64,000 bases of DNA from Phenylobacterium glaciei (GTDB lineage: Bacteria > Pseudomonadota > Alphaproteobacteria > Caulobacterales > Caulobacteraceae). The notes under the pieces are model-generated. The model worked only from the letters and a program-made list of their open reading frames with translations. It made no database searches and was not told the DNA's origin. Of this stretch, positions 18,388 through 26,917 are shown piece after piece. Within the stretch, counting starts at the first letter, position 1; each line of letters opens with the position of its first letter. A program made the position numbers and the translations under genes. Where the stretch lies: the NCBI RefSeq assembly GCF_016772415.1, contig NZ_JAGSGD010000001.1:434001-498000 (forward strand), given 5' to 3'.

Positions 18388-19188
18388 GTGCCCGCGGTGC
18401 GGGTGATGGGGATCGTCAACGCGACCCCCGACAGCTTCTCCGACGGCGGCCTCTTCGAGGATCCCGACGCCGGTCTCGACCACGCCCTGCGGCTGGTGGG
18501 ACAGGGCGCCGACATCCTCGACATTGGCGGCGAGTCCTCCCGCCCCGGCGCCGAGCCGGTCTCCGAGGCCGACGAGATCGCCCGTGTCGTCCCGCTGATC
18601 ACGCAGGTCCGCGCCCGCACCAGCTTCCCCATCTCCATCGATACCGTGAAGCCCGCCGTGGCCCGCGCCGCCATGGCGGCCGGCGCCTCGATCTGGAACG
18701 ACATTACCGCCCTATCCGCCCCGGGCGCGCTGGAGACCGCCGCCGATCTGGGCTGCGACGTCATCCTCATGCACATGCAGGGCGAGCCCCGCACCATGCA
18801 GGCCGCCCCCCACTACGACGACGTGGTGGCCGAGGTCTGCGCCTTCCTGGTCGCCCGTGCCGATGCGGCTAAGGCCGTGGGCGTGGCCCGCGAGCGTATC
18901 TGGCTCGATCCCGGCATCGGCTTCGGCAAGACCCTGGAGCACAACCTCGCCCTGCTGGCCGCCCTGGACCAGGTCGTGGCCCTGGGCTTCCCGGTGCTGC
19001 TGGGCGCCAGCCGCAAGAGCTTCCTTGCGAAACTCGACCCCGCCGCCAAGGCCCCCGCCCACCGCCTCGGCGGTTCCCTGGCCGCCGCGCTCGCCGGCGC
19101 CTCAGCCGGCGTCACAGCCGTCCGCGTCCACGACGTGGCCGAGACGGTGCAGGCGCTGCGGGTGTGGGAGGCTGTGAAGCGCACCTAA
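18388..19188 (+). CDS. folP: Dihydropteroate synthase
   Basis: A 266-aa TIM-barrel enzyme joining para-aminobenzoate to the pterin diphosphate in folate synthesis; it is the sulfonamide target. Signature loops are VMGIVNATPDSFSDGG (loop 1), ADILDIGGESSRPGAEPVS (loop 2), DVILMHMQGEPRTMQ and VLLGASRKSFLA. All expected substrate contacts appear present. The start is GTG at 18388, four bases after the preceding stop, giving a length typical for the family; the longer frame overlaps the upstream gene without support. Confidence 0.95.
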   Translation: MPAVRVMGIVNATPDSFSDGGLFEDPDAGLDHALRLVGQGADILDIGGESSRPGAEPVSEADEIARVVPLITQVRARTSFPISIDTVKPAVARAAMAAGASIWNDITALSAPGALETAADLGCDVILMHMQGEPRTMQAAPHYDDVVAEVCAFLVARADAAKAVGVARERIWLDPGIGFGKTLEHNLALLAALDQVVALGFPVLLGASRKSFLAKLDPAAKAPAHRLGGSLAAALAGASAGVTAVRVHDVAETVQALRVWEAVKRT

Positions 19189-19200
19189 CACCGCGGGTGT

Positions 19201-19953
19201 CTACCCCCGCCCGATAAACGGCATCTTGGTGGCCATCACCGTCATGAACTGGACATTGGCCTCCAGCGGCAGGCTCGCCATGAACACCACGGCGTCGGCC
19301 ACGGCCTTGACGTCCATCATCGGTTCGGGGGCCAGGGTCCCGTCGGCCTGGGGCACGCCCTTGGCCATGGCCGCGGTCATCTCGGTGGCGGCGTTGCCGA
19401 TGTCGATCTGGCCGCAGACGATGTCGTGCGCGCGGCCGTCCAGCGAGGTGGACTTGGTGAGCCCCGTGATGGCGTGCTTGGTCGCCGTATAGGCCACCGA
19501 GCGGGGACGGGGACTGTGGGCCGAGATCGAGCCGTTGTTGATGATCCGCCCGCCCCTGGGGTCCTGGGCCTTCATCAGGCGGATGGCCCCTTGGGTGCAC
19601 AGGAAGGCGCCGGTCAGGTTGATGTCCACCACCCGCTTCCAATGGGCGAGGCTGAGCTCCTCCATCGGCAGGGGCGGCGCACCGGTTCCCGCGTTGTTGA
19701 ACAGCAGATCCAGCCTGCCGAACCTGGTTTTCACCGCCTCGAACAGCGCCAGGACCGAGGCCTCGTCAGCGACATCCGTGGCCATCGTCGTGCACATGTC
19801 GGCCTTCGCGCGACGGGCCGTCTCTTCCAGCGCGTCAAGTCTGCGGCCGGCCAGGAAAACGTGAAACCCCGCTTCCACAAGGGCTAACGCGCTCGCGCGC
19901 CCGATCCCGGAGCCGGCTCCGGTGACGATGGCGGTCTTGATGTCGGTGCTCAT
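19201..19953 (-). CDS. SDR family oxidoreductase
   Basis: A 250-aa classical short-chain dehydrogenase/reductase. The Rossmann nucleotide motif is TGAGSGIG (about 12-19), with NNAG at about 88. The catalytic Ser is in NNGSISAHS and the YxxxK pair in [17 protein letters not shown] after strand 2 carries an Arg where NADP(H) enzymes usually place one, so NADPH use is likely. The substrate is unknown. It ends 12 bp from folP (convergent) and is divergent from thiD, with about 60 bp between the two starts. Confidence 0.88.
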   Translation of the reverse strand: MSTDIKTAIVTGAGSGIGRASALALVEAGFHVFLAGRRLDALEETARRAKADMCTTMATDVADEASVLALFEAVKTRFGRLDLLFNNAGTGAPPLPMEELSLAHWKRVVDINLTGAFLCTQGAIRLMKAQDPRGGRIINNGSISAHSPRPRSVAYTATKHAITGLTKSTSLDGRAHDIVCGQIDIGNAATEMTAAMAKGVPQADGTLAPEPMMDVKAVADAVVFMASLPLEANVQFMTVMATKMPFIGRG

Positions 19954-20014
19954 GGGGCCAGACCACCCGAGTCTTCCATCCACGACAACCGACGAATCCT
20001 GTATTTCCCTCAGG

Positions 20015-20818
20015 ATGGCTCTCTCCCGCGGACGCGTCCTGATCATCGCCGGCTCCGACTCCGGCGGCGGGGCGGGGATCCAGGCCGACATCAAGACGGT
20101 CACCGCCTTGGGCGGTTACGCGGCCACCGCCATCACCGCCATCACCGTTCAGAACACGCTGGGCGTCCACGGGGTCCATGGCGTCTCGCCGGCCCTGGTG
20201 GAGGCCCAGGCCCGCGCCGTCCTCGACGACATCGGCGCCGACGCGCTGAAGACCGGCATGCTGGGGGACGTCGAGATGGTCGAGCGCGTCGCCGCGATCC
20301 TCGACACCGTAAGGGTTCCCGTCGTCGTCGACCCGGTGATGGTGGCCAAGGGGGGCGCGGGCCTGCTCGCCCCCAGCGCCGTTGACGCGGTGCGGTCCCT
20401 GATGGTCCCGAGGGCCACGGTCCTCACCCCCAACGCCCCGGAGGCGCAGGCCCTCACCGGCCTCCCGGTCCACACCACCGACGACCTGCGCCGCGCCGGC
20501 GAACGCCTGCTGGCCCTGGGCGCCCAGGCGGTGCTGATGAAGGGCGGCCACGTGGAGGGCGCCGCCGTCGTCGACGTCCTGATGACGCCGTCCGGCGAGA
20601 CCACCTTCGAGGGCGAGCGCCTCGACACCCGCCACACCCACGGCACCGGCTGCACCCTGGCCTCTGCGGTGGCGGCGGGGCTGGCCCAGGGCATGGCCCT
20701 GCCGGACGCCGTCGCCCGGGCCTGGGCCTATGTCCACGAGGCCATGCGTCAGGCCCCCGGCTTCGGCGCCGGCCACGGCCCCCTCGACCATGCCTGGCCC
20801 TTGCGGGGTAAGGCATGA
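20015..20818 (+). CDS. thiD: Hydroxymethylpyrimidine/phosphomethylpyrimidine kinase
   Basis: A 267-aa ribokinase-fold enzyme phosphorylating HMP and HMP-P for thiamine synthesis. It opens [22 protein letters not shown], the substrate-binding start, and carries [12 protein letters not shown] and the anion-hole/catalytic segment [20 protein letters not shown], with the Asp/Cys-type GTGC signature. The start at ATG 20015 follows CAGG. It overlaps the next gene by ATGA, so the two are translationally coupled. No TPP riboswitch is visible in the 60 bp upstream. Confidence 0.94.
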   Translation: MALSRGRVLIIAGSDSGGGAGIQADIKTVTALGGYAATAITAITVQNTLGVHGVHGVSPALVEAQARAVLDDIGADALKTGMLGDVEMVERVAAILDTVRVPVVVDPVMVAKGGAGLLAPSAVDAVRSLMVPRATVLTPNAPEAQALTGLPVHTTDDLRRAGERLLALGAQAVLMKGGHVEGAAVVDVLMTPSGETTFEGERLDTRHTHGTGCTLASAVAAGLAQGMALPDAVARAWAYVHEAMRQAPGFGAGHGPLDHAWPLRGKA

Positions 20819-21384
20819 AGCATCGCGATGAGCTCGAGGCGATCCTGCGGGCCGCCCCCAGCCTGATGGCGGTGATGGAGACCGCGCGCGAGCTGGACCT
20901 GCCCGACTGGCTGATCTTCTCCGGGGCCATCTACCAGCGGGTGCTGAACCACCTGACGGGCCGTGATCCGGACCACGGGATCAAGGACTACGACCTGGCC
21001 TACTTCGACCCCGACACCTCATGGGACGCCGAGGACGTCGTCATCGCCAGGGTGGCCGCCGCCTTCGCGCCGCCGGTCCGCGAGATGGTGGAGGTCCGTA
21101 ACCAGGCCCGGGTCCACCTGTGGTTCGAGGCCAAGTTCGGCGAACCCTACGCGCCGCTGTCGTCCAGCGCCGAGGCCCTGCCCCGGTTCGCCAGCCCGCT
21201 GAACGCCGTGGCCGCCAGGCTGGAGGCCGACGGTTCGATGACCATCGTCGCCCCCTTCGGCCTGGAGGACCTGTTCTCCATGACCTACCGCGAGAACCCC
21301 AATCGCCGCGTCTCGGGCTTCGCCCGCACGGCTGCGGCCGCCAAGTCGCGCTGGCCGGAGATGACCATCATCCCTCAGGCGTAG
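20815..21384 (+). CDS. Nucleotidyltransferase family protein
   Basis: A 189-aa protein matching the nucleotidyltransferase-like DUF925 type. After a helical start, DWLIFSGAIYQRVLNHLTG leads to GIKDYDLAYFDPD, whose paired acidic residues correspond to the metal-binding DxD of the fold. The middle VEVRNQARVHLWFEAKFGEPY and the end RRVSGFARTAAAAKSRWPEM are characteristic of this family. The donor and acceptor are not known. The four-base overlap with thiD indicates coexpression, which does not by itself assign it to thiamine metabolism. Confidence 0.82.
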   Translation: MKHRDELEAILRAAPSLMAVMETARELDLPDWLIFSGAIYQRVLNHLTGRDPDHGIKDYDLAYFDPDTSWDAEDVVIARVAAAFAPPVREMVEVRNQARVHLWFEAKFGEPYAPLSSSAEALPRFASPLNAVAARLEADGSMTIVAPFGLEDLFSMTYRENPNRRVSGFARTAAAAKSRWPEMTIIPQA

Positions 21385-21393
21385 CTGGCGGCG

Positions 21394-23097
21394 CTAGGCC
21401 GCCGCGGCCACAGCCGCCGCGTCGAGCACCCGCTCGATGGCGCCGAACAGTTCGGCGGCCTCGACGGGCTTCATGACGAAGGCGTTCATGCCGGCGGCCA
21501 GGCAGACGTCGATCTCGGTACGCGCCGCCGAGGCGGTCAGCGCGATGACCGGGGTGCGGCGGTTGGGGCCGGTCCCGGCGCGCAGGGCCCGCGTGGCCTC
21601 CAGCCCGCCCATCTTCGGCATATTGAGGTCCATCAGGACGATGTCGAAGGCTTCCAGGGCCAGGGTGTCCAGCGCGTCCTGGCCGTTCTCCGCGGTGCTG
21701 ATGAAGTCCACGGCGTCCCGCAGGATCAGGGTGAAGGCGCGGCGGTTGATCTCGTGGTCGTCGACGATCAGCACCCGCAGGCCAGTGTGTTCCTGGGGCG
21801 CGTCCTCGGCTGTGACGTCGGCCTGGCCGACGGCCAGATCCAGCGACAGTCGGAAGGTGGCGCCCTGGCCCGGCGCGCTCTGCGCCACCAGTTCGCCGCC
21901 CATCAGGCGGGCCAGCTCGCGGCTGATATTGAGGCCCAGTCCCGTGCCGCCATGCGTGCGGGCGACGCTGTTGCTGAGCTGGCCATAGGCGGTGAACAGG
22001 CCGCCGATCTGCTCGTCTGTCATGCCTGGCCCGGTGTCGATCACCTCCAGGGTCAGGCCGCAGATCCCGTCGGCCTGGGGGCTGGCGGCCATGCGCAGGG
22101 TGATGGACCCGCTTTCGGTGAACTTCAGCGCGTTGGAGAGCAGGTTGTTGAGGATCTGGCGGATGCGGGTGGGGTCGCCCGCCACCCAGGCCGGCAGGCG
22201 GTGAGCGCCCTCCAGGCGGAAGGCCAGCCCGCCGCGCCGGGCCACCGGTCCCCAGAACTGCACGGTCTCCAGCATCAGCTGGCGCAGGTCGAAGGGGGTG
22301 ACTTCCACGCCCATGCGGCCAGCTTCGATCTTGGACATGTCCAGCAGGTCGTCCAGCAGAGTCCGCATCATGCGGGCCGAGGAGGAGATCAGGTCGAGGT
22401 TGGACTGCCGGCCCGAGGGGCTGCGGACGTCATTGGCCTCGACGGCGCCGGCGAGGATGGCGCTGATGGGGGTGCGCAGCTCATGGCTGACCATGGCCAC
22501 GAAGGCTGACTTGGCGGCGTCGGCGGCCTCGGCCTGGGCGCGAGCCGCGCTCTCCGCGGTTAGCGCGCGGGCGGCGGCGCGCCAGATCATGTGGGTGAAG
22601 ACCACGATCAGGGCTGCGGAGGCGGCGATGGCGGCGGCCTGACGCGGAGCGGCCCCCAACCACAGGGCGACGAAGGGGGTGGCCGCCAGATAGAGGGCGA
22701 AGGGGGTCGAGGCGGCCAGGAAGGCGGCGCGGGACTTCTGACTGGTGAGCGCGCAGTTCAGCTGACCGCCGCACAGCAGGCAGATCCAGCAGGCCAGGCC
22801 GAAGACTCCATCGCTGAGCGGCCCCTCGGCGGCGAAGACCCCGAACACCACACTGTTGGTGAAGAGCAGGGTCAGCGCGACCCAGGGTGGGGGGGTGCGC
22901 TTGGCAAACACGAAGTACTCGACGGCCTGCAGGCCGCCGTAGCAGGCGAACCAGACGAAGGCCCAAGCCCAGCCGACAATCGTGCCGAAGCCGAGCGTCA
23001 GGCCCACCGCCAAACCGACGCGCATGCGGACCTGAGCCCGCCGCGCGGCGATGACCTCCATCAGGTCGGACGAGTAGCTCGCGGCCGACCAGGGCAT
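21394..23097 (-). CDS. Hybrid sensor histidine kinase/response regulator
   Basis: A 567-aa membrane kinase. About six hydrophobic segments fill residues 25-175 without a large periplasmic domain. HisKA follows, with the phospho-His in FVAMVSHELRTPISA (about 205). HATPase motifs are the N-box (QILNNLLSNALKFTESG), VIDTGPGM and GGTGLGLNISREL. A C-terminal receiver has VLIVDDHEINR and phospho-Asp in VLMDLNMPKMGG (about 487), with the conserved Lys in FVMKPVEAAE. It is an orphan with no cognate regulator nearby, so it probably feeds a phosphotransfer protein. The signal is unknown. Confidence 0.93.
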   Translation of the reverse strand: MPWSAASYSSDLMEVIAARRAQVRMRVGLAVGLTLGFGTIVGWAWAFVWFACYGGLQAVEYFVFAKRTPPPWVALTLLFTNSVVFGVFAAEGPLSDGVFGLACWICLLCGGQLNCALTSQKSRAAFLAASTPFALYLAATPFVALWLGAAPRQAAAIAASAALIVVFTHMIWRAAARALTAESAARAQAEAADAAKSAFVAMVSHELRTPISAILAGAVEANDVRSPSGRQSNLDLISSSARMMRTLLDDLLDMSKIEAGRMGVEVTPFDLRQLMLETVQFWGPVARRGGLAFRLEGAHRLPAWVAGDPTRIRQILNNLLSNALKFTESGSITLRMAASPQADGICGLTLEVIDTGPGMTDEQIGGLFTAYGQLSNSVARTHGGTGLGLNISRELARLMGGELVAQSAPGQGATFRLSLDLAVGQADVTAEDAPQEHTGLRVLIVDDHEINRRAFTLILRDAVDFISTAENGQDALDTLALEAFDIVLMDLNMPKMGGLEATRALRAGTGPNRRTPVIALTASAARTEIDVCLAAGMNAFVMKPVEAAELFGAIERVLDAAAVAAAA

Positions 23098-23203
23098 GCG
23101 GGGTTCCGGTGAAGCTTAGGTCGCTCACAGAACATGGTTTGGGATAATTTCGCGTAAACCCGCGACCCGGGGCGGCGCGACCTCTGGCCGCGCCGCCCCG
23201 GTT

Positions 23204-23335
23204 CTAGCGGCGTTCGCCGTAGCCGGCGCCGTAGAGTTTGCTACCATTGGCCTCGACGCGGATGCGGGCCGAGAGCGTGTCGAAACGGCGGTCCGGATCG
23301 GCCCTTTCCCAACCCGACAAGCCATTGGCCCGCCA
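23204..23335 (-). pseudogene. 3' remnant of a paralogue of the secreted protein at 23392
   Basis: The frame reads WRANGLSGWERADPDRRFDT and ends YGAGYGERR before a TAG. This parallels the C-terminus of the upstream gene (WRYRADGVVTRWERADLDRR, ending GYGGDRR). No signal peptide, start codon or ribosome site is left. The remnant begins directly after the terminator of the intact gene, so it looks like the leftover tail of a tandem duplicate after deletion. Confidence 0.7.
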
Positions 23336-23338
23336 ACG

Positions 23339-23371
23339 AAAACGGCCCCGCCGGGGAGGGCGGGGCCGTTC
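23339..23371 (-). terminator. Terminator of the secreted protein gene
   Basis: On the minus strand AACGGCCCCGCC pairs with GGCGGGGCCGTT around CTCCCC, followed by TTCG. The stem is 12 bp and perfect. It lies 20 bp after the stop at 23392. Confidence 0.8.
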
Positions 23372-23391
23372 GATGTCAGGACCGGGTGGAC

Positions 23392-23805
23392 CTAGCGGCG
23401 ATCGCCGCCGTAGCCGCCGTAGCCCGAACCGTAGTCGCGGTCGTTGCGCTCGTAGCGCAGCTGGATGCGGATGGAGTCGAAGCGGCGGTCAAGGTCGGCG
23501 CGCTCCCAGCGGGTCACCACGCCGTCGGCGCGGTAACGCCAGGACAGGCTTTCGGCGATGCGAAGCTGTTCGCGCAGCCGGAAGGCCTCGCGGCGGCTGA
23601 TCTGGTGGTGGCGCTCGGCGCGGTTGATGCGGACCTGCAGGTCGTCGCCGCGCACGATGCCGCGTTCCGGACCACCCCGGTCGTCCCAGCGGCCGCCATC
23701 CTGGTGGCCACGGTCGTAACCCCGGTCATAGGACTGGGCGGCGGCGGGGAGAGCAGCGGCGGCCAGGGCGGAAGCGGCCGCGATCGAGATCAGAATCTTT
23801 TTCAT
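23392..23805 (-). CDS. Secreted Arg/Tyr/Gly-rich hypothetical protein
   Basis: A 137-aa protein with a signal peptide (MKKILISIAAASALAAAALPAAAQ). The mature chain starts with SYDRGYDRGHQDGGRWDDRGG, low in complexity and rich in Arg, Asp, Tyr and Gly. A predicted helical segment follows (INRAERHHQISRREAFRLREQLRIAESLSWRYR), then WERADLDRRFDSIRIQLRYERND and a GYGGYGG tail. A strong AAGGAGG ribosome site precedes the ATG, so expression may be high. Similar small periplasmic proteins are common in Caulobacterales, but I know no function. A decayed paralogue follows at 23204. Confidence 0.78.
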   Translation of the reverse strand: MKKILISIAAASALAAAALPAAAQSYDRGYDRGHQDGGRWDDRGGPERGIVRGDDLQVRINRAERHHQISRREAFRLREQLRIAESLSWRYRADGVVTRWERADLDRRFDSIRIQLRYERNDRDYGSGYGGYGGDRR

Positions 23806-23929
23806 CTTCCATCCTCCTTGGATGTCTGGCGCCGCCGGCTGGCGTCGCTTGAGGAGGAGAGAAACACTTCCAACCTGAAACCGAACTGAGCCCGCCGTTG
23901 TCTGGCGTTCAGCTTCGCCGTTCAGGAGA

Positions 23930-25834
23930 TCAGGCGGCGGCGCTCTGCGCCGCGGCGGCCGAGGCGGCGTTTTGGGCGGCGTCATTCAGGGCGCGGCCGA
24001 TGGCCTCGTAGAGCTTGGCGATCTCGATGGGTTTGGCCACGTGGCCGTCCATGCCGGCGGCCAGGTATTCCTCCACCTGGTGCGACAGGGCGTTGGCGGT
24101 GAGCGCCACGATGGGGGTGCGCGGGCGGCCCTGCTCGCGCTCGGCGGCGCGGATGGCGCGGGCGGAGTCGATGCCGTCCATCACCGGCATCTGGATATCC
24201 ATCAGGATCAGGTCGTAGGCCCCGTCGCGCCAGGCCTCGAAGGCCAGTTTGCCGTCGCTGACGATGTCGATGTCGAGGCCGAGCGACCCCATGACCGCGG
24301 CCAGGACCTGCTGGTTGGTGGGGTTGTCCTCGGCGGCCAGCAGACGCAGGGAGCCTTCCTCGGCGTTGTCGCCCTGGGGGGCGGGCGCCGGCGCTGCGGC
24401 CACGGCCACGCCACGTTCCAAGGGCAGCTCGACGGTGAAGGTCGAGCCCGTGCCTTCGCGGCTGTCTACCCAGATCGCGCCGCCCATCATCTGGGTCAGC
24501 TCGCGGCAGATGGCCAGGCCCAGGCCCGTGCCGCCAAAGCGGCGGGTGGCGGAATTGTCGGCCTGGACGAACTTCTCGAACAGGTTGGCCTGCTTCTCGG
24601 CGGCGATTCCAAGGCCGGTGTCGCGCACGGTCAGCTTCAGGGCGCCGCTGTCGGGGTTGAGGCCGAAGCTGGCGGAAACTTCGCCGACTTGCGTGAACTT
24701 CACGGCGTTGGACAGCAGGTTGCCGACGATCTGGCCCAGGCGGTCGGCGTCGCCGCGCCACGCGCCCTGGGCGGTAGGCTCGACCTCCAGCTTGAAGGCC
24801 AGGCCCTTCTTCTCCGCCATCACCGCGAAGCTCTCGCGGGCCGACGAGATGGCGGCCTCCAGATCGAAGTCGTCCACCAGCAGGGTGAGCTTGCCGGCCT
24901 CGATCTTGGAGAGGTCCAGCACGTCGTTCAGCACGGCCAACAGCAGGCCGCCGGACTGGCGGATGACCTCCAGGCGCTCGCGCTGGATATCGTCCATCTC
25001 GCCCATGGACATGACCTCGGCCATGGCCAGGACGCCGTTCAGCGGCGTGCGGATCTCGTGGCTCATATTGGCCAGGAACTGCGACTTCAAAGTATTGGCG
25101 GCATTGGCCGCGTCGCGGGCCTCCATCAGTTCCTGGAGGGTGCGCTGCAGCGCCTGCTCGCGCTCGTCCAGCTTGGCCAGCAGGTGGTTGAAGCTCGCGG
25201 TAAGGCTGCGGAACAGGGCGTCCTGCGCCTCCACCTGGACGGGAGCGAAGCTGCCGCTGGCGGCCACGTCGCGCATGGCGTCCGACAGCTTCTGCACCGG
25301 CGCGATCACCCTATGGGCGAGTCCGCGGGCCAGAAACAGGGCGACGCCGACCCCGCCGAAGAAAAGCGCGCCGGTCAGGGCGATGAACTGGGGCAGCAGG
25401 GCGTCGAGGCGTGGCGGCGCCACATCCACCACCAGTTCGCCCACACGCAGGCCTTGCATCTTCACCGGCGCGTGGATGACGTCGGTCCCGTTGATGGCGG
25501 TGTTGGCGCGTCGATAGGTGGCGACGACCCCGCCCGAGGAGTCCAGCAGACGGGCGCCGGTCACCGACTGAGCCTGGGAGAGCGCGGCGATCGCGGACCG
25601 CGCCGCCGGAGCGTCCAACTGCGACAGGGCGGGGGCCGCGGCGCTGGCGGTGATCTCCGAGAGGGCCACGTGATTGAGGTGGCTCTGCTCGCGGGCCACC
25701 GCCCACTGTTGCAGCATGAAGGTCAGGCAGGCGGCGATCAGCACCACCATCGTGGTGATCAGCGCGATACCCGCCACGCGGGCATGGAAGGTCGCATTGT
25801 GAGCCGGGCCCGTCGCGCGAAGATGTTGGGTCAT
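23930..25834 (-). CDS. Hybrid sensor histidine kinase with periplasmic sensor and HAMP
   Basis: A 634-aa membrane kinase. The first membrane helix is at about 21-45. A periplasmic domain of about 110 residues (QSHLNHVALSEITASAAAPALSQ onward) follows, then a second helix (about 150-172) and HAMP. A short coiled coil leads to HisKA, with His in LANMSHEIRTPLNG (about 261). HATPase shows NLLSNAVKFTQVG, DTGLGIA and GGTGLGLAICREL. The receiver has LLAAEDNPTNQ and phospho-Asp in ILMDIQMPVMDG (about 546). An Ala-rich tail closes it. It is a second orphan hybrid kinase; the ligand is unknown. Confidence 0.93.
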   Translation of the reverse strand: MTQHLRATGPAHNATFHARVAGIALITTMVVLIAACLTFMLQQWAVAREQSHLNHVALSEITASAAAPALSQLDAPAARSAIAALSQAQSVTGARLLDSSGGVVATYRRANTAINGTDVIHAPVKMQGLRVGELVVDVAPPRLDALLPQFIALTGALFFGGVGVALFLARGLAHRVIAPVQKLSDAMRDVAASGSFAPVQVEAQDALFRSLTASFNHLLAKLDEREQALQRTLQELMEARDAANAANTLKSQFLANMSHEIRTPLNGVLAMAEVMSMGEMDDIQRERLEVIRQSGGLLLAVLNDVLDLSKIEAGKLTLLVDDFDLEAAISSARESFAVMAEKKGLAFKLEVEPTAQGAWRGDADRLGQIVGNLLSNAVKFTQVGEVSASFGLNPDSGALKLTVRDTGLGIAAEKQANLFEKFVQADNSATRRFGGTGLGLAICRELTQMMGGAIWVDSREGTGSTFTVELPLERGVAVAAAPAPAPQGDNAEEGSLRLLAAEDNPTNQQVLAAVMGSLGLDIDIVSDGKLAFEAWRDGAYDLILMDIQMPVMDGIDSARAIRAAEREQGRPRTPIVALTANALSHQVEEYLAAGMDGHVAKPIEIAKLYEAIGRALNDAAQNAASAAAAQSAAA

Positions 25835-25996
25835 TTGCTTCTGCAGTCCCGTCCAGCATTCGGGAATAGGACAATTCTCCTAACGTTTCGCTTCCAAGTG
25901 CTCGCCTGGAAGGCGAATCCGTGGCCTGGCGGACACAGTCGCAACTTGTGCGCGTAGTTGTCGCAGTTAACAGAGTCTGAATCCCGTGGACGGAGC

Positions 25997-26011
25997 TTAA
26001 CCTCTGGTTTA
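25997..26011. promoter_or_regulatory. CtrA-like site (7 of 8 positions)
   Basis: TTAA-CCTCTGG-TTTA matches the TTAA-N7-TTAA CtrA box with one mismatch. It lies 45 bp upstream of the start at 26056, near where a promoter would be. One-mismatch sites are common, so this is only suggestive. Confidence 0.35.
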
Positions 26012-26055
26012 CCTCTACTACCGTTGAGTTAATTCACTTGGAGAGGGGCTCCCCC

Positions 26056-26394
26056 ATGGAAAAGGCCTTTGTTGCGCAACGCGTCGCGACCAAGTTGTTC
26101 ACGACGGAAGCCGCGGTTGACGCGGCCATGATCGAAGCTACCGAACTGATGGCGGACCTCCTGCGGGCCCGTTCCGACGTCGGCACCTCGCTGATCTTCG
26201 CCGACGACGTTCAGATCAAGATGGTGGAAGCCATCAAGGCCCTGGGCGAAGCGCGCACCGCCATGGTCGGCGTGCACACCGAACTGACCGAAGCCAAGCT
26301 GCGCCTCGGCATCCGCACCACCCTCGGCGGTGTGGAAAACAAGCCGCCCTTCATGCGCAAGGCTGACAAGACGGCGATGCGCGACGTCGGCTAA
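26056..26394 (+). CDS. Small helical hypothetical protein
   Basis: A 112-aa protein (MEKAFVAQRVATKLFTTEAAVDAAMIEATELM...). It is almost entirely helical with regular hydrophobic spacing and no signal or membrane segment. The C-terminal third (LGIRTTLGGVENKPPFMRKADKTAMRDVG) is basic and likely flexible. The family is not recognised. A GAGAGGGG ribosome site precedes ATG 26056; an in-frame ATG six codons upstream would overlap this site and was not chosen. A CtrA-like box upstream raises the possibility of cell-cycle control, which is inference. Confidence 0.65.
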   Translation: MEKAFVAQRVATKLFTTEAAVDAAMIEATELMADLLRARSDVGTSLIFADDVQIKMVEAIKALGEARTAMVGVHTELTEAKLRLGIRTTLGGVENKPPFMRKADKTAMRDVG

Positions 26395-26424
26395 CCCCGA
26401 TTTGATTGCAATAGTTTAACTAGT

Positions 26425-26456
26425 CCTGCGTCCCTAATGCCTGTTAGGGGCGCAGG
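26425..26456 (+). promoter_or_regulatory. Hairpin covering the ribosome site of the 26459 gene
   Basis: CCTGCGTCCCTA (26425-26436) pairs with TAGGGGCGCAGG (26445-26456) with one mismatch, and the ATG follows at 26459. The only purine-rich ribosome-binding bases lie in the 3' arm. There is no T-run, so it is not a simple terminator. Confidence 0.5.
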
Positions 26457-26458
26457 AA

Positions 26459-26917
26459 ATGCCGACGACACTCACCACTCAAATCATCTGGGCCGCCATC
26501 ATCGCGGTCTGCATGTTCGGCCTGCTCAAGGGCGGGCCCGCCGAGCGTTTTGGCGCCGGGCTGACGCTCGCTATCGCCATCGCCTTCCAGATCATCAACA
26601 TCGCCCTGCCGGCCGAAGCGCGCGCCGTGCCGCACCTGGTCCTGGACGGCGTCCTGGCCCTAAGCTTCCTCGTCCTCGCCGTCCGCTACGCCAGCCTGTG
26701 GCTGGGCGGGGTCATGCTGCTGCAGGGCGTCCAGTTCAGCCTGCACGCCTATTTCTTCGTGACCAAGCTGGCGCCTGGCGTGACCTATGCGGTGGTGAAC
26801 AACCTCGTTACCTGCGGCACCCTGGTGGGCATCGCGCTGGGCACGGTGGCCTACCTGCGCCACGCCCGCGCCGACCGCGACGCCCTGGCCGCCAAGCAGG
26901 CTGCGACTTCCGTCTAG
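26459..26917 (+). CDS. Four-helix inner-membrane hypothetical protein
   Basis: A 152-aa protein with about four hydrophobic segments (about 7-25, 30-50, 60-95 and 108-132) and a short charged C-terminal tail (RHARADRDALAAKQAATSV). No catalytic motif, signal cleavage site or known family pattern is visible. The stop overlaps the 3' end of the convergent DMT gene by four bases. A strong hairpin covers its ribosome site, so translation may be regulated or simply weak. Confidence 0.62.
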   Translation: MPTTLTTQIIWAAIIAVCMFGLLKGGPAERFGAGLTLAIAIAFQIINIALPAEARAVPHLVLDGVLALSFLVLAVRYASLWLGGVMLLQGVQFSLHAYFFVTKLAPGVTYAVVNNLVTCGTLVGIALGTVAYLRHARADRDALAAKQAATSV

